From: an uncultured Clostridia bacterium
Lineage (GTDB): Bacteria > Bacillota > Clostridia > Oscillospirales > CAG-272
Assembly: GCA_947643245.1 (NCBI GenBank)
Contig: CANRVI010000005.1
Span: 1-34,112 of the forward strand
Direction of reading: 5' to 3'
DNA: 34,112 bases
In this document: piece by piece, positions 10,066-18,287 of the stretch
Numbering within the stretch: the first letter of the stretch is position 1
Layout: every line of letters begins with the position of its first letter
The notes under the pieces: model-generated
The model's input: the letters and a program-made list of their open reading frames with translations, nothing else
The model's database searches: none
Told to the model about the DNA's origin: nothing
Position numbers and translations under genes: made by a program

Positions 10066-11567
10066 CCGTTTCGTCTCCTAATATGCACTGCCAGTCCTAC
10101 TATGCCGATCAGCACCGGCATGGTAACGGTCAGTGCCACCGTCCACCGGTTTGCTTGTGCAGTAGTGATATCCATACTGGTATCGTCAAGAACTTTCATT
10201 TCTATATCCGCCAAAATCCGATCCCTGCCGGTGAGCCGCATGGTATTATACAGTATATCGCTGTTGGCATAGGTGTTGGACAGCAAATACGCAGGATCCG
10301 TATAGTCTGCGCTGCCGCTGACCAGCACATAGGAATAATAATATTCGTTGTTTTCGACACGGCTTTCCCGGGAAATGGTCATCAAAGGCTGAATACCGGA
10401 GGAAACGGCATCACCGTTTTGGATTGTTTGTGCGGTATTATAGGAGAACAGCACAGGAGACACGACCTTTGATCCTTCTAGGGAGGGGTCTTTTTCCCAC
10501 AAGATTTCCAGAGGCATGGCGTTTCGCAGAATGGTCTTGGGCATTTCATCCAGTTCAAAAAGATCCAAATAAAGGGATGCGCCTAGACTGTCCTTGTCTG
10601 CATAGTTTGCCACAATGGCTCTTCCGTCTGTGGAAATCGCGTGAGCGGTGTCCTTCACATAGGTATCCGGATTAAACCCAATTCCCCATTCGCTGAGCAG
10701 TTCGCTGAGATTGGTAAGCTTGCCCGCATTTGTAGGAGAGGTAAACACCATCAGACATCCGTAGTTGTCCAAAAAATGGTCCAGCTTGTCAATTTCGTTG
10801 GCGGCTGCATCATCTGCTTCCATACCAGCAAAATCATACACCGGATTGTTGATAATCACGATCCGGGCGTCCTCGTCTATCTCCTCTTTTGCAAGGTCAA
10901 TGTTTTTCACTTCATAGCCCGCGTCGGTGAAAAGTTCTACCAGAGCGGCGGCGTCATCGCCCACTGTTTCTCCATGTTGGGTCGTCATATGGACTATGGG
11001 CATTTGTGCGGAGGTCATGGAGAGAATTGCGGAAACAAATTTATGCTCTGCCTGGTATCCCCAGATTTTTTCGTAGTTTTCATCGTATACAAAAAATGCT
11101 TCCAGATTAAACAGACGAAATTCTGTTCCGCATTCCACCACAACAGAGGTAGTTTTAATATCTTGTGCCGCTGTGGTGTAGAAGGTTTTGAAAAACCCGG
11201 GATTTTTAACGATGTCCACACATTTAACATGGATATTGTCAAATTTGGATTCCAGCTGGAGAGCCGTCTGATATACATAAAACAAAAACGGGCTGGCATC
11301 ACTGATTTTGTCCGGTTCCACGGTAAAGTATATATTTGTTTCGTCCTCTACGTCTGCAAGCAGCTGGTTGGTTGTGTCGGACAGGGAGTATACCTGATTT
11401 TTTGTCATATCTGCGTACCAGGTAAAGTGGTTTGCCAAGGCGAAAAAAGCAATGTTAAAAACGATTGCAAGGGCAAGCATCAACGCTGTGATTATAGAGG
11501 ATATGACAGTATACTGATTTCTTCTTTGCCTGCGCAGCTTTGCTTTTTGCAGCTTCTTTATATTCAT
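10062..11567 (-). CDS. GldG-like auxiliary protein of an ABC transporter
   Basis: N- and C-terminal TM helices flanking an extracytoplasmic region (TKNQVYSLSDTTNQLLADVEDETNIYF...). Start at ATG 11567 (MNIKKLQ) favoured by GAGGGA SD; track start is 11582. Confidence 0.82.
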   Translation of the reverse strand: MNIKKLQKAKLRRQRRNQYTVISSIITALMLALAIVFNIAFFALANHFTWYADMTKNQVYSLSDTTNQLLADVEDETNIYFTVEPDKISDASPFLFYVYQTALQLESKFDNIHVKCVDIVKNPGFFKTFYTTAAQDIKTTSVVVECGTEFRLFNLEAFFVYDENYEKIWGYQAEHKFVSAILSMTSAQMPIVHMTTQHGETVGDDAAALVELFTDAGYEVKNIDLAKEEIDEDARIVIINNPVYDFAGMEADDAAANEIDKLDHFLDNYGCLMVFTSPTNAGKLTNLSELLSEWGIGFNPDTYVKDTAHAISTDGRAIVANYADKDSLGASLYLDLFELDEMPKTILRNAMPLEILWEKDPSLEGSKVVSPVLFSYNTAQTIQNGDAVSSGIQPLMTISRESRVENNEYYYSYVLVSGSADYTDPAYLLSNTYANSDILYNTMRLTGRDRILADIEMKVLDDTSMDITTAQANRWTVALTVTMPVLIGIVGLAVHIRRRNG

Positions 11568-11568
11568 G

Positions 11569-11664
11569 TCAGCATCCCTCACAATCTATATCCAGATATT
11601 GCAAAGCATCTTCCGATGCTTTGGGTGTGAACAGTACAGCTTTAAAGTTAATATAGTTCTTCAT
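11569..11664 (-). CDS. small ORF, 31 aa: MKNYINFKAVLFTPKASEDALQYLDIDCEGC
   Basis: ATG 11664 with AAGGAGT SD; stop TGA is 1 nt from the GldG-like ATG (TGACATG). Not called separately in the ORF track. Confidence 0.55.
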   Translation of the reverse strand: MKNYINFKAVLFTPKASEDALQYLDIDCEGC

Positions 11665-11680
11665 GTTCACACTCCTTAAA

Positions 11681-12385
11681 TCACGAAAACCGGCGCTTTT
11701 CATATACCCGCACCGTAAGAAAGAGGAATACCCCGCACATGGACAGATAATACACCGCGCTGGAAAAATCAAAAATTCCCATGGTAAAGTTGGTATACCG
11801 GCTGTAGATGGAAATCCAGTCCAGTACCAGCCGCAGCACATAGCTGTCCAAAATTCCGTTGAGCATTGCCAGCACTACAAGACCACACAAAACACCGATG
11901 GTAGTAACGGCGGCGGTAAACTGATTATCTGTAAGAGAAGAAAGAAACATGCCAATGGCGATAAAGCAGACGCCAATGAAAATCATCCCCACCGTACAAC
12001 CAAGAATGCGGCCCCAGTTGGGATCCCCGTACATTCCAAGCGTTACAAAAAATAGAGAGGAGACGGCTACCGTGCCTAGAAACAGGGTAAACGCCGCCAA
12101 AAATTTGGACAGAACCAAACTCCACAGGCTCACCGGAGCGGTCAGCAAAAGCTGTTCCGTTTTATTCCGTTTCTCCTCTGCAAAAGAACGCATTGTCAGC
12201 AGAGGAATCAGCACAATATAGGCGATCATTAAAATCTGAAAATACAGGGCTACATCCGTAGACTGTTCCTGCAAGGTAGTCAAGCTGAAAATAAATCCGG
12301 CTGCGCAAAGGAAAATTGCCATAAAAATGTAGCCAGCCGGCGTTGTAAAATAGGTGCGCATCTCACGCTTATAAATTGCAAACAT
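11681..12385 (-). CDS. ABC-2 type permease (GldF-like)
   Basis: MFAIYKREMRTYFTTPAGYIFMAIFL, six TM segments, PLLTMRSFAEEKRNKTEQLLLTAPVS. Confidence 0.92.
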   Translation of the reverse strand: MFAIYKREMRTYFTTPAGYIFMAIFLCAAGFIFSLTTLQEQSTDVALYFQILMIAYIVLIPLLTMRSFAEEKRNKTEQLLLTAPVSLWSLVLSKFLAAFTLFLGTVAVSSLFFVTLGMYGDPNWGRILGCTVGMIFIGVCFIAIGMFLSSLTDNQFTAAVTTIGVLCGLVVLAMLNGILDSYVLRLVLDWISIYSRYTNFTMGIFDFSSAVYYLSMCGVFLFLTVRVYEKRRFS

Positions 12386-12408
12386 ACAAATTTACCATGC
12401 CTTTCCGT

Positions 12409-13371
12409 TTACTTTTTGCGCTTTTTCCCGGCAGCGGTATTTCCTGCATCGGTCAGCTTGAGGAATACGTCTTCCAGGGAATAGCCTTCCTGCTCCATAC
12501 CCACTACAGGCCAATTCTGCTGCGCCATGGCAAAAAAGACATCTTTGCGCACATCTGCCCCAGGCGCAGATTCAACAAAATAAGAAAAGCTGTCCTTTTC
12601 CCGGTCCCCGGTGGCTACGGCGCTGATTACGTTCGGCAGACTTCGCAGCGTCTCCACAACCTCTCGGCCAGGCCCGCATATGCTCACTCGGATCCGGGCG
12701 TTTTGCTGAATGGTACGGCTGATGCTGTCTGTCCTCTCGTCGCAGAGCACCTTGCCCTGGTCCAGGATTACTACCCGGTCGCATACCGCCTGGACTTCCG
12801 ATAAAATGTGGGAAGACAGAATTACCGTATGTTCCCGCCCTAAGGTGCGGATTAAATTGCGCACCTCAATAATCTGCTTAGGGTCCAGTCCTACGGTGGG
12901 CTCGTCCAATACCAATACGCCCGGATTGCCGATCAACGCCTGGGCGATCCCTAAGCGCTGCCGATATCCGGTGGATAGATTTTTAATAATTCGCCGGCGT
13001 GCGTCGGAAATTCGGGTCACCCGGCAGATTTCCTCTATATGGGCATCCCGGTTGTATGAGCACTGTTTCAAATCGTAGACAAACCGAAGATATTCCTCCA
13101 CCCGCATATCTCCATAAAGAGGGGGGGTCTCCGGCAAAAAGCCAATCCGCTTTTTGGCTTCTCCCGGTTCTTCCAAGATATCCTTGCCGTCTATACGCAC
13201 AGTCCCCGCATTGGCGGAAAGGTATCCGGTCATAATGTTCATTGCCGTGGATTTCCCCGCTCCGTTGGGGCCGAGCAGTCCCAGAATCTCCCGCTCACCC
13301 ACGGAAAAGCTTATATCGTCCAGGGCAACGTTTGTCCCATAGGATTTTACAAGATGTTCCACCTCTATCAT
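12409..13371 (-). CDS. ABC transporter ATP-binding protein (GldA-like)
   Basis: MIEVEHLVKSYG, Walker A GPNGAGKST, signature LSTGYRQRLGIAQAL, Walker B VLVLDEPTVGLDP. Start at 13371; the 30-aa upstream extension in the track is not typical. Confidence 0.93.
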   Translation of the reverse strand: MIEVEHLVKSYGTNVALDDISFSVGEREILGLLGPNGAGKSTAMNIMTGYLSANAGTVRIDGKDILEEPGEAKKRIGFLPETPPLYGDMRVEEYLRFVYDLKQCSYNRDAHIEEICRVTRISDARRRIIKNLSTGYRQRLGIAQALIGNPGVLVLDEPTVGLDPKQIIEVRNLIRTLGREHTVILSSHILSEVQAVCDRVVILDQGKVLCDERTDSISRTIQQNARIRVSICGPGREVVETLRSLPNVISAVATGDREKDSFSYFVESAPGADVRKDVFFAMAQQNWPVVGMEQEGYSLEDVFLKLTDAGNTAAGKKRKK

Positions 13372-13476
13372 TGATCCATTACTCCTTGCCGGTCGTCCGG
13401 CCGCTGTCTCCGGTGCGTACACCGGGATAATATAAATATTGTAGCATATTGTTTCAGGCAAGCTATAAATAAACTA

Positions 13477-14337
13477 TTAAATTTTATCTTTATATGCCTG
13501 AATGTGTTCTATATAATAAGGCAGCGCCGTTTCAAAGTCTACTCCATACCAGCGCCGATCTGCCGCTTTGGCCCAGCAGGCCGCGCAGCGTGCGGTAAAT
13601 TCTACCGAAAGAGCTAAGGCGTCGTCTAAAGACATACCGGCAGCCAATGCACCAACACAAGCCGAAGCAAATATATCTCCTGTTCCGTGCAGGGGCTGCT
13701 CTGTACGGACATGTTCTCCAAAATAGGAAAACACAGTGCCGTCCTGGCTGTCATATTTCAAAATACCAAGCTTGTCCGCCCCGCTAGCGGAGGACACACC
13801 GGTGAGAACAGCACATTTCGCCCCTGCGCCGCATAAACGGCGAAGCAGCTCGACCAGTTGCTCTCCGGTATAGTCTTCTCGATAGGGCGTATCCAACAGG
13901 GCGCAGGCCTCTGTGAGATTGGGCACAATTACGTCGGAGCAGGCGCATAGCTGCGCCATTTGCTCCGGAAAGGTATCGTGAAATCCCGCGTATAGTCGGC
14001 CGAAGTCGCCCATAACAGGGTCTACAAAAACAATACTGTCTGTTTGAGGCTGTCGGTCCAAGAAAGCGGATACTGTTTCGATTTGTTCCCCGCCTGCAAG
14101 ATAGCCGGTATACACGCAGTCAAAGGTGATCCCCTCCATCTGCCAAGCGGAAAATATTTTTTCCATATCCTCAGAAAGATCCCGTTTGTAAACGTGGGGA
14201 AAGGCTGTATGTGCGGAAAGCACCGCTGTGGGCAGTGCCGCTGCCTCCGCCCCCGCCGCGCTGATAATCGGCAATGCTACCCCAAGGGAACATTTGCCTA
14301 CGCAAGAAATATCCTGAATGGTTAAAACACGCTTCAT
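13477..14337 (-). CDS. pyridoxamine/pyridoxal kinase-type PfkB-family kinase
   Basis: VLTIQDISCVGKCSLGVALPIISAAG, FVDPVMGDFGRLY, HGTGDIFASACVGAL. Confidence 0.88.
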   Translation of the reverse strand: MKRVLTIQDISCVGKCSLGVALPIISAAGAEAAALPTAVLSAHTAFPHVYKRDLSEDMEKIFSAWQMEGITFDCVYTGYLAGGEQIETVSAFLDRQPQTDSIVFVDPVMGDFGRLYAGFHDTFPEQMAQLCACSDVIVPNLTEACALLDTPYREDYTGEQLVELLRRLCGAGAKCAVLTGVSSASGADKLGILKYDSQDGTVFSYFGEHVRTEQPLHGTGDIFASACVGALAAGMSLDDALALSVEFTARCAACWAKAADRRWYGVDFETALPYYIEHIQAYKDKI

Positions 14338-14388
14338 GTTACTGATTATGCCTTTCTAATCCGCTTACAAGTCGGGTATACGCAAAAT

Positions 14389-14949
14389 TCATAAAAATAT
14401 ATGCAAGTGATCCAATAAGATTTTTCCACCGATGAGAACCAAAATTGCTCCGCCGGCAATTTTTGCGCCTCGAAGAAACCGAGTTCCAAAATAACTGCCT
14501 ATCAGCACGCCCACCACGCACAATATAAATGTGATAAGGCCAATTACCAGTACCGAAGACCAAATGTTCAAGCTGTCCTGGGCAATCATAGAGAAGGCCA
14601 CGCCCATTGCCAGCGCGTCGATGCTGGTAGCAAGAGCTGGTAATAGCATACCTTGGGGAGCGGCGCAGTTATCTCCTTCCCGGATTCCTTCCAAAATCAT
14701 ATTTCCGCCGATGAGAAAAAGCAGACCAAAGGCGATCCAGTGATCGAACGCTTCGATATAATCAATAAACTGTGCCCCCAAAAACCACCCAATTAAGGGC
14801 ATTAGGGCTTGAAAGGAGCCGAACCAAAGGCCCGCCGAGCATGCGCTTTTCACATTGATACTTCTCATAGCCAGCCCCCTGCAAACAGATACGGCAAAGG
14901 CGTCCATTGCAAGGCTGCACGCGATAAGCAAAAGTTCTCCGATTCCCAT
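14389..14949 (-). CDS. mntP: manganese efflux pump MntP
   Basis: LLIACSLAMDAFAVSVCRGL, GSFQALMPLIGWFLG, LALATSIDALAMGVAFSM-type motif. Confidence 0.93.
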   Translation of the reverse strand: MGIGELLLIACSLAMDAFAVSVCRGLAMRSINVKSACSAGLWFGSFQALMPLIGWFLGAQFIDYIEAFDHWIAFGLLFLIGGNMILEGIREGDNCAAPQGMLLPALATSIDALAMGVAFSMIAQDSLNIWSSVLVIGLITFILCVVGVLIGSYFGTRFLRGAKIAGGAILVLIGGKILLDHLHIFL

Positions 14950-15044
14950 ATTTCATCCATTCCTGTCCATTTACTGTATTATAATGTACGAGAAAGAGGG
15001 AAAGAAATATGCATGCTTAAATAGGGTTTCTGTAGTCGTTCCCC

Positions 15045-15770
15045 TTATTTTCTTGCTTCTACCATATGAATGGGGAATCCCTTGCTGGTAAAGTTTTTTT
15101 CATACTCTGTCATGATGTTTTCCCCGGCTCGCTCGCTGGCGTGAAGATCGTGGGTCACAAAAGTTACCGTAAAGGGAGAGGATTCCAGCATCTCCAGAGA
15201 ATAGGTAAACAGATTGGCGTTGTCTGTTTTAAACCGGAAATATCCGCCGGACTGAAGCAGATATAAATACCGCTTCAAAAAATCCGGATGGGTGAGCCGC
15301 CGCCGAGCATGGCCCGTTTTTGGCCAGGGATCACTGAAATTGGCATAGATGGATTCAAAGATGCCGCCCTCAAAGTAATCGGTAAGGCCGCCCGCCTCCA
15401 TAGGCATAAAACGCACATTCCCACGCATGGCAAGGGGAATATTCCATGGCGTGTCCTTGTATACAGCGCCGTCGGGCGCCTCCCATCCTCCTTGGGGATA
15501 GGGCCTGCCAAGGCCACGATCCATGGCGTATTTTTCCATGGCAATCACTGCCACGTCGGCACAGCGTTCCATGGCAAGATAATTGTAGCCATCCTCCCGC
15601 CGGGAGAGGGTGCGGATAAAGTCTCCTTTGCCGCATCCGATTTCCAGTCGAAGAGGCAGATTTTCTGCAAAAGAAAAATCTACGCGCCCGCCCGGGGCCG
15701 GCTGGGAGACAGTTAATGCGGACAAAACGGAAAGTCTTTCCCGTCCCCGCGGTTTTTTTCGCATTCTCAT
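15045..15770 (-). CDS. trmB: tRNA (guanine-N7-)-methyltransferase
   Basis: PLRLEIGCGKGDFI, ANFSDPWPKTGHARRRLTHPDFLKRY. Start at 15770 or 15782; the track start at 16100 is unsupported. Confidence 0.93.
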   Translation of the reverse strand: MRMRKKPRGRERLSVLSALTVSQPAPGGRVDFSFAENLPLRLEIGCGKGDFIRTLSRREDGYNYLAMERCADVAVIAMEKYAMDRGLGRPYPQGGWEAPDGAVYKDTPWNIPLAMRGNVRFMPMEAGGLTDYFEGGIFESIYANFSDPWPKTGHARRRLTHPDFLKRYLYLLQSGGYFRFKTDNANLFTYSLEMLESSPFTVTFVTHDLHASERAGENIMTEYEKNFTSKGFPIHMVEARK

Positions 15771-15771
15771 A

Positions 15772-15800
15772 TTGCAATGCATCCTGCTTTTTGTTAGAAT
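15772..15800 (+). promoter_or_regulatory. possible promoter TTGCAA-N17-TAGAAT on the plus strand
   Basis: -35 TTGCAA 15772..15777, -10 TAGAAT 15795..15800; would drive the leader upstream of the 16139 ORF. Confidence 0.4.
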
Positions 15801-15969
15801 AAATAATACACCGGCAGATTCTGTAAACACCTGCCGCTGGATAAAGTATACCATATACAGATGAAAAAATCCAGAGATAGCAGTATATTTTACCGACAGG
15901 CATACCTGTCCCGCTTTCGGCATAAAAATGAAGGGTATCGCCACGGTTTTTATGCAAAGGAGGGCTGGC

Positions 15970-16071
15970 GTGAAAGTTACACCGATGAACCCTTTTGTAT
16001 TATTGCACGCCTGCATTTTCCTTAAAAATGGGAACCCGTCCCATTTTTGTTTCCAAAGGAAACACAGTTGA
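15970..16071 (+). CDS. candidate leader ORF (33 aa, GTG start)
   Basis: AAGGAGG 6 nt before GTG; reads VKVTPMNPFVLLHACIFLKNGNPSHFCFQRKHS*, overlapping a terminator-like hairpin. Confidence 0.3.
   Translation: MKVTPMNPFVLLHACIFLKNGNPSHFCFQRKHS
16024..16048. terminator. terminator-like hairpin in the leader
   Basis: AAAAATGGGA-ACCCG-TCCCATTTTT, 10-bp perfect stem followed by GTTT. Confidence 0.6.
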
Positions 16072-16138
16072 ATTTCATTTCTATTTGGTGCCAAGCACAA
16101 AACTGTAAGTAGCTTTGTGCGGCGGAATGGAGGCTTTT

Positions 16139-17032
16139 ATGAATATAGATACCTTCTCCGCTCAGCTCGTTCAGTCTCTGACGGCGCGGGGAATCGATGG
16201 ACAAACTGCCAATACATATGTGAAGGACCTCCTGCACACGCTTACAGAGGAGGACCTGCGGGAAATTTCCGGCTATGGAACCAAAGAAGATTTCACTCCG
16301 CTTTCTGACAGTCTGGCGGCGCTGATTCGAGAAAAGAATGCGCGGCTTACTGCGCAAAACACAGATACCCATACAAAAGTGATCCGCACAGACCCAGTTT
16401 ATCCTACCGATGTGGAAACCCGCCAGCCGATTGGAACAGACAATCTTCAACATACCAAAACAGGCATGCAGCCAATCCGTCCTGCCGAATCCACTGTGGT
16501 GAAAAGTTCACCGAATGATATGGAGCGTACGAAAATAGGGGTACCTGTGCCTGGTACAGAGGAAAGCCCTCTATGGGAGGAAGAGGTGGGAAAATGTGGG
16601 TTTGTGCCCCTCACTTCACGGGGAAAAGTATTTTTTTGGATTTTGCTGCTTGTGACGCTTCCCCTATCCCTTTGCTTCGCCGCTATGATGCTGTTTATAT
16701 TTGTTCTATGCTTTTTAACTGTGTGCGCGCTTATTGGCACCAGCTTTTTGATGATAGGCGGCGAAGTGGTAGCAGGCACTGCCTGCTTCCTTGTAGGCGT
16801 GATATATGGAATCATTCAAATCTGTACGACTTCTGTGGGCATCGGCATATACGAGATCGGATTGGGGATAATCTGCGCGGGCGTATTTTTGGCGTTGGGC
16901 GTTCTGACATATTATCTGGCCGTGCGAGGGCTTCCCTATGTCCTGCGGCAGGAGCTTCTTTTCACCCGGCACCTTCTGCGGCAGATAAAGCCTATGATCA
17001 ACCGCTGGAGAGAGGAGTGCAATAAACGATGA
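16139..17032 (+). CDS. HAAS/DUF1700-like membrane protein
   Basis: ATG 16139 with GGAGG SD; N-terminal helical domain, then four hydrophobic TM segments; overlaps next ORF by 4 bp. Family from layout and neighbour. Confidence 0.6.
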   Translation: MNIDTFSAQLVQSLTARGIDGQTANTYVKDLLHTLTEEDLREISGYGTKEDFTPLSDSLAALIREKNARLTAQNTDTHTKVIRTDPVYPTDVETRQPIGTDNLQHTKTGMQPIRPAESTVVKSSPNDMERTKIGVPVPGTEESPLWEEEVGKCGFVPLTSRGKVFFWILLLVTLPLSLCFAAMMLFIFVLCFLTVCALIGTSFLMIGGEVVAGTACFLVGVIYGIIQICTTSVGIGIYEIGLGIICAGVFLALGVLTYYLAVRGLPYVLRQELLFTRHLLRQIKPMINRWREECNKR

Positions 17033-17979
17033 AGAGAAGATCCAAATTGATGTTAATTGTAGCCGCTGTTCTGGTGGGGGTAGGGCTCATTACCTGTCTT
17101 GTGGGCGCCGGAGTCAGCAGCGCCGCCGGGGATCCGCTGTTTGCCTCCGTACTTGGAGACGGCAAGGGATATCGCTATGACTTTGACGGCAGTAAAATCG
17201 ATAAAATTAAGCTGGACGTGGTAGATGCGCAGATTCGTGTGATTGGCGGATCGGAAGAATCCTATATGGAAATCCTGTCTTTCAATGAAAATTTATATTC
17301 TTTTTCGGGAAGCAAATCCTTAATCAGCTTTAAGGAATCCCCCTCCGTGTCTTCTATCATGCGGTTTTGGGAAAGCGGATTTACCTTCAAAGGGATGCGG
17401 TATATTCTCCGACTTAATCCTAAAGCGGAGGATAAAGCCATCAATATTTACCTGACAGATGAAGACTATGTAAAGTGCCTGGAAATCCAAAGCGTGGCAG
17501 GAAATATTATGGTGCAGAATATGGGAACAGATACCGATTACCTTTTCTCTATGGAGGAGGGATCGGTTGCAATGAAAAATGTGACGACAGGGTCTGCCCT
17601 GAATATTACATCAACAGGTGCGCGGCCTTGTACCGTCCGCTTAGACGATACCACCGTCCGGATGCTTACTATGGATTTAATGCAGGGAGATGTGCAGGCG
17701 GCAGGATTATCTGCCTATACCAGCGAAATTGGGATGACTCATGGAAGTCTCACTTTGGACTATATCCCTCGTGAAGCGGTGTTTACTATTCAAGCGGATA
17801 CCAAAGGCAAGCTGTCCGTAAACAATGTAGGCTACATTGATACCTATCAATATACTACGAAGGAAGAAAACGTGGATCCCGACGGGGAGACACCGGAAGA
17901 AACCATCACTATAAGCGGCAAGGATGCGGCTGTATATTTGTCCATCGAAGGTTTGCCGTCCCAAAATAATGGTGAATAG
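17029..17979 (+). CDS. DUF4097-like exported beta-repeat protein
   Basis: N-terminal TM; repetitive beta-rich segments (GNIMVQNMGTDTDYLFSMEEGSVAMKNVTTGSALNITSTG) coupled to the HAAS-like gene. Confidence 0.65.
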   Translation: MKRRSKLMLIVAAVLVGVGLITCLVGAGVSSAAGDPLFASVLGDGKGYRYDFDGSKIDKIKLDVVDAQIRVIGGSEESYMEILSFNENLYSFSGSKSLISFKESPSVSSIMRFWESGFTFKGMRYILRLNPKAEDKAINIYLTDEDYVKCLEIQSVAGNIMVQNMGTDTDYLFSMEEGSVAMKNVTTGSALNITSTGARPCTVRLDDTTVRMLTMDLMQGDVQAAGLSAYTSEIGMTHGSLTLDYIPREAVFTIQADTKGKLSVNNVGYIDTYQYTTKEENVDPDGETPEETITISGKDAAVYLSIEGLPSQNNGE

Positions 17980-17995
17980 AAAGGAAGTTTTATAA

Positions 17996-18280
17996 ATGCA
18001 ATATACCTACAAATTAAAAGGCGTGTGCGCGTCTCAGGTTTCCTTTGAAATGGAGGAGGACGGCACCATTAAAAACGTGCAGTTTACTGGCGGCTGCAAC
18101 GGCAATCTGAAAGCCGTGGGCAAGCTTACCCAGGGAATGGAAGCCCAGAAGGTAGCCGATATTCTTGCGGGCAACACCTGCGGCCAAAAGCAAACATCCT
18201 GCGCCGACCAGCTGGCCCGTGCTATTCGGGCCGCGCTGACAGAAAAACAGTCAAAATTACAGGAGGACAGCGTAAGCTGA
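17996..18280 (+). CDS. TSCPD domain protein (TIGR03905-like)
   Basis: VQFTGGCNGNLKAVGKLTQGM...NTCGQKQTSCADQLARAI. Confidence 0.87.
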   Translation: MQYTYKLKGVCASQVSFEMEEDGTIKNVQFTGGCNGNLKAVGKLTQGMEAQKVADILAGNTCGQKQTSCADQLARAIRAALTEKQSKLQEDSVS

Positions 18281-18287
18281 AAAAACC

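Noticed and set aside
10641-11630. 329-aa plus-strand ORF
   Set aside because: Fully antisense to the GldG-like gene, no SD or recognisable domain.
14950-15044. Possible manganese (yybP-ykoY) riboswitch before mntP
   Set aside because: The spacer to trmB is only about 95 nt and shows no yybP-ykoY-like conserved motif.
15783-16100. N-terminal extension of the trmB ORF
   Set aside because: TrmB homology starts at the MRMRKKPRGR region; the extension overlaps intergenic hairpins and lacks a coding signal.
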